DNA of 64,000 nt from Fortiea contorta PCC 7126 (GCF_000332295.1 NZ_KB235930.1:1431895-1495894), one strand, 5' to 3'; positions 27,660 through 36,650 are shown, counted from the first letter of the stretch. Notes: generated by a model from the letters alone, not told the origin. Program-made: numbers and translations.

Positions 27660-28491
27660 CAGATTTGTGTGAGTTTCCCCACTCTCTGGACTATACCTTC
27701 ACCGTAGGTTTTTCACCTTTAGGCGGTGGCCGTTATGTTTTGGGAGATTTTTATTTTGTAGAGCATACTTTCGTGGATATAAGGACTAATGAAAGAAAAG
27801 AATCTTTTCCCTTCTTGAGTCCCCATTCGTAGACGATAAAAATCTTTGCTTTTATTTAACCCCCACTTAAATCCCCAAACTTCAGAAAAATAAGAAATTA
27901 TAATCTCATTTTCTTCTTGGGAAATATAAGTATTTAAAGTTATTTCAACAGCATGGATTTTGCCATTTTTTTTCTTGAAGGACTTAGAACCATCATCCAT
28001 AAACCATATAGCTATTCCTTGGGGAGTTAACAGGTTAAGGAACTTTCTAGTTATAGTTTTAGTTCCTGCCTTATATAGCTTCTTAACCAAAACCCGTGTT
28101 ATGGGAATTAACTTAGGGTCTATGCGAATTAGGCTATAGCCTTCTTTGGTATCCCATCGTCGGACATTGACTGATTTTCCTGTTATTTCTTCAAGAAGAT
28201 TTTTCTTAAAAAGAATATACTCTTCTTGCTTGCATGAATGTTGAATAAAGAAGTTTTTTTTACTTCTACCTCCATCACCCAATAACATTCCAACCAGAAT
28301 ACCTCTTTGCTCTACTTTTGATAAGACATGGTAGTCTATCGTGTTTTTCTCCCTAAAACCAGTCTCTGCACCTTCTCTACCTAATTTTGGTAGAGGTTGG
28401 CTCAAGATTACCTTATCTGCTGCCAAACTTAGGCTTCCTTGAATTTGACCACATTCACTCATAAAGTTTCCCTTATGGTGCCCGATAATTC
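27660..28491 (-). other. Group I self-splicing intron in tRNA-Arg(CCU), encoding a LAGLIDADG protein
   Basis: The 5' exon end plus intron start can form P1: CCT|GA pairs with TCGGG around ATTA, giving the required U-G pair at the 5' splice site. The intron ends in G (position 27660). The conserved core is visible. TTGAGCCAA lies at 28397-28405 and AGGTGCAGAGACTGG near 28358-28372, both near-identical in form to the cyanobacterial tRNA-Leu intron core. The P7 3' strand GGTATAGTCC is near 27688-27697. The reading frame sits mainly between the two P7 strands, that is, in the P8 region. Confidence 0.88.
27719..28462 (-). CDS. Intron-encoded LAGLIDADG homing endonuclease
   Basis: The 247-residue protein carries two LAGLIDADG helices: ILVGMLLGDG (residues 55-64, catalytic Asp 63) and IAIWFMDDGS (150-159, Asp 157). 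One-chain, two-motif enzymes cut a 14-30 bp site in the intronless allele and so drive intron homing; here the expected site is the tRNA-Arg(CCU) anticodon arm. Residues 1 to about 45 are translated across the intron's P3-P7 core, so the true start may be a later non-ATG codon. Many Lys/Arg follow the motifs. Maturase activity is an alternative or added role. Confidence 0.85.
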   Translation of the reverse strand: MSECGQIQGSLSLAADKVILSQPLPKLGREGAETGFREKNTIDYHVLSKVEQRGILVGMLLGDGGRSKKNFFIQHSCKQEEYILFKKNLLEEITGKSVNVRRWDTKEGYSLIRIDPKLIPITRVLVKKLYKAGTKTITRKFLNLLTPQGIAIWFMDDGSKSFKKKNGKIHAVEITLNTYISQEENEIIISYFSEVWGFKWGLNKSKDFYRLRMGTQEGKRFFSFISPYIHESMLYKIKISQNITATA

Positions 28492-28561
28492 AGGAGGCGC
28501 TCGCTCTATCCAACTGAGCTACAGCCCCAAAAAAAGTGTCACGTCTAGGATTATAGCAGCT

Positions 28562-29677
<1,116 letters not shown>

Positions 29678-29911
29678 CTATTTTCCAGTATGAGCGATCG
29701 CACTGAAGGTTTTGTTGATGAACCTTGGAATTCTAGCGATTCGCGTTGCTACATTCTGGATATGGGACGTTAAACCAAATGCCTCCATTAACAACAAAAC
29801 GGCTGGTTTTTGACCACCTTCGGGATGGGTAAACAGGAAAGCAGGCATCTGTCCATCAGATGTAGTAATCAATACCTTTGTTTGTACAATCTGCGTATTT
29901 ATATCAGTCAT
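29678..29911 (-). pseudogene. Truncated dienelactone hydrolase-like gene (N-terminal fragment)
   Basis: The first 58 residues match the start of the DLH family (about 240 aa): VLITTSDGQMPAFLFTHPEG then PAVLLLMEAFGLTSHIQNVATRIA. After that the frame changes to an unrelated tail (RIPRFINKTFSAIAHTGK) and stops. The catalytic Cys/Ser, Asp and His regions are missing, so it cannot be active. A 3' deletion is the simplest cause. Confidence 0.75.
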
Positions 29912-29935
29912 GGAATTAGGGAATGAGTTCTCTCT

Positions 29936-30340
29936 TTAATTTGCCAAACTTGGGTAAAGTGTTGCCATCCCCTGTGGTTCATGGCTGTATTTGCCACTGT
30001 GACTCGGTTGATATGTCTCGTTATACAAACACAGGCTATTGGGATGTTTAATCACAAACTGCATCATCTGGCGATGCGGTTCACCTCTAAAGAACTGTTT
30101 CAAGTCTTGTTCTGAACGCCAGTAACTCACCATGATGACTTCATTGACTCCACAAAGTCCTGCTTTCACTTGCACGCAGCCTTCAGCCTCAGTCGTTGCA
30201 TTCTTAATCCACTGCACATTTTTCCACATCCAGAAAAACCCGGTGCGATCGCGTGCCAAAATGCCGTTGACGAAAACCACAGCCTCTGGGTTTTCTGGTA
30301 AATCAATTTTATAAATGGAGTAGCTGTTTATACTTGCCAT
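29936..30340 (-). CDS. DUF4188/monooxygenase-like small protein, probable PadR target
   Basis: The protein of about 134 residues has a dimeric alpha-beta barrel-like layout: EAVVFVNGILARDRTGFFWMWKNVQWI, EGCVQVKAGLCGVNEVIMVSYWRSEQDLKQFF and the end HRQMMQFVIKHPNSLCLYNETYQP. I relate it to DUF4188 within the antibiotic-monooxygenase superfamily; the reaction is unknown. The ATG at 30340 is chosen because AGAGGAA precedes it; a TTG at 30364 also exists. It is divergent from a PadR regulator, with two palindromes between them. Confidence 0.65.
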   Translation of the reverse strand: MASINSYSIYKIDLPENPEAVVFVNGILARDRTGFFWMWKNVQWIKNATTEAEGCVQVKAGLCGVNEVIMVSYWRSEQDLKQFFRGEPHRQMMQFVIKHPNSLCLYNETYQPSHSGKYSHEPQGMATLYPSLAN

Positions 30341-30374
30341 CTTCAGATTCCTCTTTTTATTCAAAAAAAAGATT

Positions 30375-30424
30375 ATTCAATAAATTGAATATAATATTTA
30401 GGTTATATTCAACTTAGTGAATAT
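30375..30424. promoter_or_regulatory. Two palindromes between the DUF4188 gene and padR, likely PadR operators
   Basis: ATTCAAT-AA-ATTGAAT (30375-30390) is a perfect 7-2-7 palindrome, and ATATTCA-N6-TGAATAT (30405-30424) a perfect 7-6-7 one. They share the half-site ATTCAA/TTGAAT and fill the 97-bp divergent promoter region. PadR proteins bind such AT-rich palindromes to repress a neighbour and themselves. Confidence 0.65.
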
Positions 30425-30437
30425 GTCAACCTAGTTT

Positions 30438-30980
30438 ATGTCTCTTACCTATGCCATTTTGTCAGCCTTGATCGATGCTCCCCGCAGCGGCTATGACCTT
30501 GCAAAGCGGTTCAACCCCTCAGTCGAAGGTTCGGTGGGATTTTTCTGGAGTGCGAGTTTTCAACAGATTTATCGAGAACTCAATCGCCTAGAGGAAAAGT
30601 CTTGGATACAAGCCGAATCTGTGCAGCAGGAGAACCGTCCGGACAAACGCATCTATACTGTGACGGCTTTAGGTAAACAGCAGTTATCACAGTGGATTGT
30701 CGAAGCGGAGGAAATGACACCGATTAAAGATGAGTTGCTAGTGAAACTTTATGTAGGGCATCTGGTATCCTATGAAGCGATCGCCACCAAGCTAGAAGCG
30801 CATCGTCAGCAACATCAGCAGCGATTAGCGATTTATCAAGAAATTCAGCGCCAGCACTTCCAGAACCCGCAAGCATTATCGAAAACCCTCAAGTTTCAAT
30901 ACATCACGCTGCTGTGCGGTCTTCACTACGAAACAGGCTGGTTAGCTTGGTGTGATGAAATCATGTCGCTGTTGCAATAG
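30438..30980 (+). CDS. PadR-family transcriptional regulator
   Basis: The 180-residue protein has the PadR winged helix: LTYAILSALIDAPRSGYDLAKRF, then FWSASFQQIYRELNRLEEKSWIQAESVQQENRPDKRIYTVTALGKQQLSQWI. A C-terminal Vir-type helical domain follows (residues about 95-180), used for dimerisation. Binding of a small phenolic or similar ligand usually releases DNA. The likely target is the divergent DUF4188 gene through the palindromes at 30375-30424. Confidence 0.88.
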   Translation: MSLTYAILSALIDAPRSGYDLAKRFNPSVEGSVGFFWSASFQQIYRELNRLEEKSWIQAESVQQENRPDKRIYTVTALGKQQLSQWIVEAEEMTPIKDELLVKLYVGHLVSYEAIATKLEAHRQQHQQRLAIYQEIQRQHFQNPQALSKTLKFQYITLLCGLHYETGWLAWCDEIMSLLQ

Positions 30981-31070
30981 ATATAGCAGGTATCTCCATC
31001 GCTAGGCTCGTGAACCATCATAAAATGGTAAACAGGGTGTAGTAAACATTTATTTGCCGTTTAAATTCCC

Positions 31071-32432
31071 ATGACTGAGCAAGATGATGCTAATGCGAAG
31101 TCAGCTAATTCTCAGGAATCAAGCGAACCAATTGAGAATTTACCGACTTTATCGGTCGATGATTCCTGGACAAACCGCATTGGTGGTATTTGGAACAAAG
31201 CAACTCAAAGTTTGGTGCAACTCCTACCCGGAGAACAAATAGCACAGACAGTGATTAAATGGTTTAGCGTCAGCGAAACTCAAGTTGCAGAAATTTTAGA
31301 AACAGTTCGAGCCGAACTACCAACCACCGAAGCGCTGCTAATTGGTAAGCCTCAAGCGGGAAAAAGTTCTATTGTCCGGGGTTTGACGGGAGTGTCCGCA
31401 GAAATTGTCGGTCAGGGATTCCGTCCCCATACCCAACATACTCAACGCTACGCCTATCCTTCAACTGACCTACCGTTACTGATTTTTACTGATACGGTAG
31501 GGTTAGGAGATGTTAAACAAAATACACAAGCAATTATTCAGGAATTAATCGGAGATTTACAACAGTCAACTCGCAGCGCTAGGGTGCTGATTTTGACTGT
31601 AAAGATTAATGATTTTGCTACTGATACCCTGCGACAAATTGCTGAGGAGTTACATCAAAAATATCCAGATATTCCTTGTTTGCTGGCGATTACTTGCTTA
31701 CATGAAATCTATCCGCCTGCTACAGATAATCATCCAGTTTATCCACCAGACTATGAAGAGGTAAAGCGAGCTAATACGGCAATTCAAGAAGCTTTTGCAC
31801 AGCTTTGCGTAGACGCAAAGCGGCTTGTCGTCAGACATCGCTCTGTGTTAATTGATTTTACCTTAGAAGAAGATGGCTACACTCCCGTATTTTATGGTTT
31901 AGAAGCGCTGCGGGATACTCTAGCCGACTTACTCCCAGAAGCAGAAGCGCGGGCGATTTATCAGTTATTGGATCGTGAAGAAGCAAGCAAGCAACTAGGT
32001 AATATTTATCGAGATGCCGGACGTCGTTACATGTTACCATTTGCCATCATGGCGGCTACCTTAGCAGCAGTACCATTGCCATTTGCAACCATGCCCGTAT
32101 TAACTGCTCTGCAAGTCTCTATGGTGGGGCTGTTGGGCAAATTGTACGGACAGACCTTGACACCATCCCAAGCTGGAGGTATTGTTAGTGCGATCGCTGG
32201 TGGTTTTTTAGCTCAAGCAGTGGCGCGTGAGTTAATCAAATTTTTACCTGGTTTCGGTAGTGTAATTGCAGCATCTTGGGCTGCAGCGTACACCTGGGCG
32301 TTGGGTGAAGGTGCTTGTGTGTATTTTGGTGATTTGATGGGCGGTAAGAAACCAGATCCCCAGAAAATCCAGCTTGTCATGCAAGAAGCTTTTCAATCAG
32401 CCAAAGAACGATTTAAGGAAATTCATTCCTAA
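31071..32432 (+). CDS. GTPase with C-terminal membrane region (DUF697-like)
   Basis: The 453-residue protein has a TRAFAC GTPase domain: P-loop IGKPQAGKSS (about residues 91-100), G3 DTVGLGD (about 140-146) and a variant G4 TCLHE in place of NKxD. Hydrophobic helices fill about residues 322-430 (PFAIMAATLAAVPLPFATMP and a Gly/Ala-rich region), as in cyanobacterial YcjF/DUF697-type GTPases. Cellular role unknown. A 20-bp palindromic repeat (31802-31821) lies in frame and adds about a dozen residues near position 245. Confidence 0.75.
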   Translation: MTEQDDANAKSANSQESSEPIENLPTLSVDDSWTNRIGGIWNKATQSLVQLLPGEQIAQTVIKWFSVSETQVAEILETVRAELPTTEALLIGKPQAGKSSIVRGLTGVSAEIVGQGFRPHTQHTQRYAYPSTDLPLLIFTDTVGLGDVKQNTQAIIQELIGDLQQSTRSARVLILTVKINDFATDTLRQIAEELHQKYPDIPCLLAITCLHEIYPPATDNHPVYPPDYEEVKRANTAIQEAFAQLCVDAKRLVVRHRSVLIDFTLEEDGYTPVFYGLEALRDTLADLLPEAEARAIYQLLDREEASKQLGNIYRDAGRRYMLPFAIMAATLAAVPLPFATMPVLTALQVSMVGLLGKLYGQTLTPSQAGGIVSAIAGGFLAQAVARELIKFLPGFGSVIAASWAAAYTWALGEGACVYFGDLMGGKKPDPQKIQLVMQEAFQSAKERFKEIHS

Positions 32433-32451
32433 GCAAGTCTACAGTCATTGG

Positions 32452-32643
32452 TGTCAACTTAACGTAAAACCTATAGCCCACAAGGAACTGAAGTTCCTTG
32501 CTAATAACAGAAGTCATCTCAAGATGACTAAATATGCAAAAAATCTTGAGTCTACTTCAGTAGACTTTAGTTATTAGCCTTGAACTTCAGTTCTGGGCGG
32601 GTGTGGAAGCCAACAGATAAGCCATTTCTCGCTTAAGTTGACA
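32452..32643. mobile_element. MITE-like element of 192 bp with 11-bp terminal inverted repeats
   Basis: TGTCAACTTAA at 32452-32462 is perfectly inverted as TTAAGTTGACA at 32633-32643. The interior is a set of hairpins: CAAGGAACT/AGTTCCTTG (32481-32500), AGTCATCT/AGATGACT (32512-32529) and AGTCTACT/AGTAGACT (32549-32566). An outer pair CTAATAAC/GTTATTAG encloses the last two. There is no gene inside, and no clear target-site duplication was seen. Confidence 0.7.
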
Positions 32644-32769
32644 TGTATGGTCTACAGTAAACCTAGATTCTTGGTGCGAGATTTTTAATTCTCTGGGCAG
32701 TACGATAAATAAATCAAGCACAATTCAACGCCACAGCATATTTGTGCATATTTAAACGGAGGTTCACTC

Positions 32770-33678
32770 ATGCACAATATCAGCAGGCGGCGCTCAAGCC
32801 CCAGGTGGAATCTTGCAGAAGACTTGAGTGGGTATCTATTTATGCTACCCACGATTTTAGTTTTGGGGGCTTTTGTCGTCTTGCCAATTCTCTATGCGGT
32901 GTTTCTTTCTCTGCACAAAGTCCAACTGCTTGGTGGAATTGAGTATCAGTTCATCGGATGCAGCAATTTCACGCGCCTAGTTGAAGATGAGCGGGTTTGG
33001 ATTGCGTTGAGAAATACTGTTGAATATGTCGCTATTGTTGTCCCTACACAAACAATCTTGGCTCTAGTCCTCGCCGTCACTCTCAATTCTGGTATTCGCG
33101 GTAAAAACTGGTGGCGTATTCTTTATTTTTTGCCCACAGTCACTTCTTCAGCCGTCCTGACACTGATTTTTATGTGGATTTATAACACCGATGGGCTACT
33201 GAATGATGTCCTCGCCACTGTGGGATTACCTACTTATAACTGGTTGGGAGATCCAGCAGTTGCCCTCAAGGGAATTATGATCATGAATATTTGGTCAACA
33301 GCGCCGTTTTATATGGTGATTTATCTAGCTGCGTTGCAAGATATCCCGCAATCGCTTTATGAAGCCGCAGAAATTGACGGGGCTAATGGCTGGCGCAAGT
33401 TTATCCATGTGACTATTCCCATACTCCAGCCTGTCACCTTTTTTGTGGTGGCGGTGGGGATAATTGGCACTTTTCAACTGTTTGATCAGTCTTATATTTT
33501 CTCCGGTGGTACTGGCGGCCCGAATAACGCTACCCTGACGGTGGTGTTGTTGATTTACCAAGCTGTGTTTCGGAATTTACAGATGGGATATGCTGCAGCG
33601 ATCGCTTTTTTACTCGCAGCGGTGATCATCATCTTCACTTTGATTCAACGGCGACTTTTTGGAGGCGAAAGCATGTGA
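32770..33678 (+). CDS. Sugar ABC transporter permease, MalF/UgpA type
   Basis: The 302-residue protein has six probable membrane helices and the permease EAA loop EAAEIDGANGWRKFIHVTIPILQP (about residues 197-220) that contacts the ATPase. It belongs to the CUT1 carbohydrate importers. GGAGG precedes the ATG. The partner permease overlaps by 4 bp (ATGTGA), but no binding protein or ATPase gene is adjacent, so those must be encoded elsewhere. The substrate is therefore unknown. Confidence 0.9.
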   Translation: MHNISRRRSSPRWNLAEDLSGYLFMLPTILVLGAFVVLPILYAVFLSLHKVQLLGGIEYQFIGCSNFTRLVEDERVWIALRNTVEYVAIVVPTQTILALVLAVTLNSGIRGKNWWRILYFLPTVTSSAVLTLIFMWIYNTDGLLNDVLATVGLPTYNWLGDPAVALKGIMIMNIWSTAPFYMVIYLAALQDIPQSLYEAAEIDGANGWRKFIHVTIPILQPVTFFVVAVGIIGTFQLFDQSYIFSGGTGGPNNATLTVVLLIYQAVFRNLQMGYAAAIAFLLAAVIIIFTLIQRRLFGGESM

Positions 33679-34511
33679 GTTTGACTTCTCGCTTTTCCTG
33701 GTGGAAAGTACTGCTATACGTGGTGTTGACACTCTACGGTATTATCACTCTGATTCCCTTTCTCTGGGCACTTTCTGCGTCATTTAAACCGCTGGCGGAA
33801 ATTGTCAGCGGTGAACCAAATTTTATACCACAAAGTTTCACTTTTGACAACTACAGACAAATTTTTTTACAAGAGCCTTTATTTTGGCGTTGGCTATTTA
33901 ACAGTGTCATCATTGCTGCCAGTGTCACCATTTTAAATTTATTGTTTAACTCAATGGCGGGTTATGCCTTAGCCAGACTACGCTTTCGTGGCAAAAACTT
34001 CTGGTTTTTCCTGATTCTGACAGTGCTAGCGGTTCCCGCCCAGATTACCTTAATTCCCACATTCTTGATTTTAAAAGCGATCGGTTGGCTCAACTCCTAT
34101 CAAGGGATGATTGTACCCGGTATGGTCAATGCCACTTTCATTTTTATGATGCGGCAATTTTTCGTCAATTTTCCCAGAGAACTAGAAGAAGCTGCCCAAT
34201 TAGACGGCTTAAACACCTTGGGAATCTTCCGACGCATCGTCTTACCCCTAGCCAAACCAGCCCTGGCGGCCCAAGCTGTTTTTGTGTTTATGGGTAGTTG
34301 GAATAATTTCTTGTTACCCGTTGTCATTTTATTTGACCCGGAAATGTTTACCCTCCCCTTGGGACTAAACACTTTTAAAGGGCAATATATCAGTTACTGG
34401 AACTACATCATGGCAGCTTCTATGGTCTTTACCCTACCTGCTTTGTGTATTTACGCCTTCTTCAACCGCTACTTTATTCAAGGAGTGACGTTCACAGGTG
34501 GTAAAGGTTAA
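33675..34511 (+). CDS. Sugar ABC transporter permease, MalG/UgpE type
   Basis: The 278-residue protein has six membrane helices and the EAA loop EAAQLDGLNTLGIFRRIVLPLAKPALAA (about residues 172-199). It ends in a typical CUT1 tail, NRYFIQGVTFTGGKG. The start is GTG overlapping the upstream permease stop, so the two are translationally coupled and form the heterodimeric channel. The next genes downstream are remnants on the other strand, so the operon is just these two permeases. Confidence 0.9.
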   Translation: MSLTSRFSWWKVLLYVVLTLYGIITLIPFLWALSASFKPLAEIVSGEPNFIPQSFTFDNYRQIFLQEPLFWRWLFNSVIIAASVTILNLLFNSMAGYALARLRFRGKNFWFFLILTVLAVPAQITLIPTFLILKAIGWLNSYQGMIVPGMVNATFIFMMRQFFVNFPRELEEAAQLDGLNTLGIFRRIVLPLAKPALAAQAVFVFMGSWNNFLLPVVILFDPEMFTLPLGLNTFKGQYISYWNYIMAASMVFTLPALCIYAFFNRYFIQGVTFTGGKG

Positions 34512-34637
34512 AGAATAAGGCATGGGTTTAAAAATACGTGAGTTTGGCAGTTAGAAAACGGCAAAAAACTTGCTAGACATAACTGTTAAAAATTGCCACA
34601 ACTTCCCAATATTAATTAGTAGTTCACGTCCCAAATA

Positions 34638-35130
34638 TTATTTTTTTGCAAGCACTTCTTGAGGAGTAATTTCGGCATATTGTTCAGGAGTTAAAAAGCC
34701 ATCTCTCACATTTACCTTTTTAGGTATGAGTTTCAAACCATACCATTTGTCAGCAACTTCTTGTTGTTTATTAATAATTGCTGTGGTAATTGGAATCAAG
34801 GTAAAATCATACTTTTTGTGCATAACCTCTAATGTTTGTGGATCAAGTTGAGTTGTTGCAGACAGTAACTGTGCAAGTTATTTAGGGTTATTTTTAGACC
34901 AATTTTGGGCTTTTTGTACTTCTTCTAAAAAGACTTTAATGACTTCTCGATTTTCTTCATAGAATTTGCGGTTTGTGGAAAAAAAGTTGTTAGTATCTCG
35001 CAAACCGTTACCACCATCAGTTAAAACCCGTCCGGTGTTATTTTGGATATTTCTTGTCACAAATGGTTCCCAGATAAACCAAGCATCTACTTTACCTTGA
35101 CTAAATGCCACATTAGCATTTATCCCTTTA
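34638..35130 (-). pseudogene. C-terminal half of a broken sulfonate-binding protein gene (ssuA)
   Basis: The minus strand reads NANVAFSQGKVDAWFIWEPF and continues through VEKAQNW-type sequence to DGFLTPEQYAEITPQEVLAKK at a normal C-terminus. This is the second lobe of an SsuA/NrtA-type periplasmic binding protein. One in-frame TAA (34878-34880, after NWSKNNPK) interrupts it. The N-terminal half lies at 36165-36650 and about 1 kb of foreign DNA separates them, so the gene is dead. Confidence 0.85.
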
Positions 35131-35140
35131 TCTTTATTTG

Positions 35141-35173
35141 TTTCGCCACTTAAAAATATTTCGAGTGGCGAAA
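35141..35173. repeat. 10-bp inverted repeat at the edge of the insertion in ssuA
   Basis: TTTCGCCACT (35141-35150) and AGTGGCGAAA (35164-35173) are perfectly complementary with a 13-nt spacer. The element lies where the ssuA C-terminal half loses its frame, so it may mark the insertion end or act as a hairpin terminator. Confidence 0.5.
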
Positions 35174-35304
35174 ATTCAGGGAAAAAGCAAATTTTTCTGA
35201 CTACCTAAAAGCAATCTTAGGCAGGAACAGGAGTAGCAAATCTAGCATATTTTTCATCTCCTCATAAGATATTTGAATATTTTAGGAATGAGCTTGTAGG
35301 CTTA

Positions 35305-35616
35305 ATGGAGATTTACTATCCAGTTGATGCAATCACAGCCCGTCTATTTAAGGCCATAGAAACTATTAATCAGAAAAACCTAAGCCTTGAACAAACAACG
35401 TTAGAGGAATACTTGAGTTTATTTTTGACCTTTTTCTCAGATGTAAGTAAAGTAACAGGTACTTCTGTAGACTTGGCTAAAGCACGTTCTAAGCTCTTTG
35501 AGTATGGGTTTGCTATTTTGGTTAGCCAGCATAGTGGAAAATTATATACTGATCCAGATGTTGAAGGTCTAATGGGGTTAGCATTTGACCGAACCTTGAG
35601 AGCCTTGAAGTTGTAA
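35305..35616 (+). CDS. Hypothetical protein, 103 aa, inside the ssuA insertion
   Basis: The frame opens at ATG 35305 and is intact to 35614-35616. The product is mostly helical, mildly hydrophobic and has no signal peptide. I do not recognise a family. It lies in the 1-kb segment that splits ssuA, beside an xisI remnant and a toxin-antitoxin remnant, so it may be a passenger that came with them. Confidence 0.5.
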   Translation: MEIYYPVDAITARLFKAIETINQKNLSLEQTTLEEYLSLFLTFFSDVSKVTGTSVDLAKARSKLFEYGFAILVSQHSGKLYTDPDVEGLMGLAFDRTLRALKL

Positions 35617-35654
35617 TTATTAGTGTACGACACCCAAAAGTAGGAGGTTGCTCA

Positions 35655-35783
35655 ATGGATAAGTTAGATTGGTATCGTCAATTAATTTAGGAGTTACTAG
35701 TAGCAAGAGCAAAATTGTGCTCTCCAAACGACCCGACCAAAAGTCAGACAATTTTTGATCGGGAGTGCGATGTAAAATTAAGA
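35655..35783 (+). pseudogene. xisI-like remnant (fdxN-element excision control family)
   Basis: ATG 35655 begins MDKLDWYRQLI, followed by TAG and then ELL, matching the usual XisI opening (MDKL-x-x-YR-x-x-I-x-x-LL). Farther on, in another frame, SQTIFDRECD matches the conserved IFDxERD of XisI. The nonsense codon and the missing middle show it is dead. XisI/XisH-like genes are common in Nostocales. Confidence 0.6.
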
Positions 35784-35813
35784 AATAGCAATAACTAAGG
35801 TAGTGATGTACTG

Positions 35814-36074
35814 ATGACATATCCAGAACTGCGCCAAAAAATTGAACAGCAATTAGCTCAACTACCACCCGATCAGCTGTCCTTGGTTAGTGACTTTTTA
35901 GATGCTATACAAACCAGAGAGAATAAAAGCGATCGCCCACTCCGTCGATTAGCTCCGATTAAACGAGGAAGTAAAGCCGTAGATTTATTGAAGTTTGCAG
36001 GAACATGGCAAGGCGAAGATTTAGAAGAATGCCTGCAATTTGTTCGTGAAACTCGCTCCAAAGCTGAATTTTAA
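35814..36074 (+). CDS. Probable antitoxin of a degraded VapBC-type pair
   Basis: The 86-residue protein begins TYPELRQKIEQQLAQLPPDQLSLVSDFLDAIQ, and its C-terminal part is LLKFAGTWQGEDLEECLQFVRETRSKAEF. It is typical of small cyanobacterial antitoxins encoded just before a PIN toxin. The toxin start (MYLLDRNHCS) follows 12 bp after its stop but is broken. If still expressed, this antitoxin has no local partner. Confidence 0.6.
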   Translation: MTYPELRQKIEQQLAQLPPDQLSLVSDFLDAIQTRENKSDRPLRRLAPIKRGSKAVDLLKFAGTWQGEDLEECLQFVRETRSKAEF

Positions 36075-36085
36075 TTATCTAATTC

Positions 36086-36177
36086 TATGTATCTTTTGGA
36101 TAGAAACCATTGTAGCTAAATCATTAATAATACTCCTAGCGTTATTACAGCATTACGTTCACGTTCAGCTAATGAAA
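36086..36177 (+). pseudogene. Remnant of a PIN-domain toxin (vapC)
   Basis: ATG 36086 reads MYLLDRNHCS, then TAA (36116-36118), then IINNTPSVITALRSRSANE in the same frame. This is the N-terminus of a VapC-type PIN toxin in which the catalytic Asp-Thr-Asn has become Asp-Arg-Asn and a stop has formed. The sequence ends abruptly at the ssuA N-terminal half. Confidence 0.75.
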
Positions 36178-36650
36178 TCGGTTTTTTTCCCTTTAATATC
36201 AGCTAATTTTTTAATAAGAGAATCAGATCTGACTATAATACCTTGATTTTCACCCCGACTAGGAGTGCGTCCAGCAATGTAGATAACTTCTGTGATCCCG
36301 GCGGCTTGTGAAAATATTGGGGGTGTTTCCCCCACAGTACCAATATCAACTTTACCTGCGTTCATTGCTTCTATCAACTGCGGCCCGGCTGGGAATGGCC
36401 CTACCCAATTTACTTTGACACCCAAAGCTTGAAACCGTGGCTCTACAACTTTTCTGACTTTGACAATATCGCCTGAAGTTTGATAAGCCAAGTTGATTTC
36501 TTTGGCAACAAATCCTCGTTGGGTTTGCGCTTGACTACTCTGTAATAAGCTACCTACTAATGGTGTTGATAGAGCAAATAATCCTAATGCTGAGTATTGT
36601 ACAAGCTGTTTAAAAAATTTACGACGTTGGTAAACAAATGGTATGTTCAT
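36165..36650 (-). pseudogene. N-terminal half of the broken sulfonate-binding protein gene (ssuA)
   Basis: The 161-codon frame has a signal peptide (YSALGLFALSTPLVGSLLQSSQA) and the first lobe of an SsuA-like binding protein: EINLAYQTSGDIVKVRKVVEPRFQALGVKVNWVGPFPAGPQLIEAMNAGKVDIGTVGETPPIF. It fits the family until LADIKGKK; the last five residues come from joined foreign DNA. The missing second lobe lies at 34638-35130, with about 30 residues lost at the break. Confidence 0.85.

Larger units (their letters stand above)
27623..28528 (-). tRNA. tRNA-Arg(CCU) interrupted by a group I intron
   Basis: Two 37-nt exons, 28492-28528 and 27623-27659, join to a 74-nt cloverleaf. The acceptor is GGGGCTG/CAGCCCC (perfect), the D stem GCTC/GAGC, the anticodon stem AGCGC/GCGCT and the T stem GTGCG/CGCAT. 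The spliced anticodon loop is CTCCTAA, anticodon CCU (codon AGG). The 832-nt interruption lies directly 3' of the anticodon, the site used by known bacterial tRNA-Arg(CCU) introns. The gene begins 34 bp after the tocopherol cyclase stop on the same strand. Confidence 0.9.

Noticed and set aside
27623-28528. Reading the split tRNA as tRNA-Gln(CUG)
   Set aside because: An alternative exon join would give the loop CTCTGAA, but then the intron would not end in G and P1 would lose its U-G pair at the splice site.
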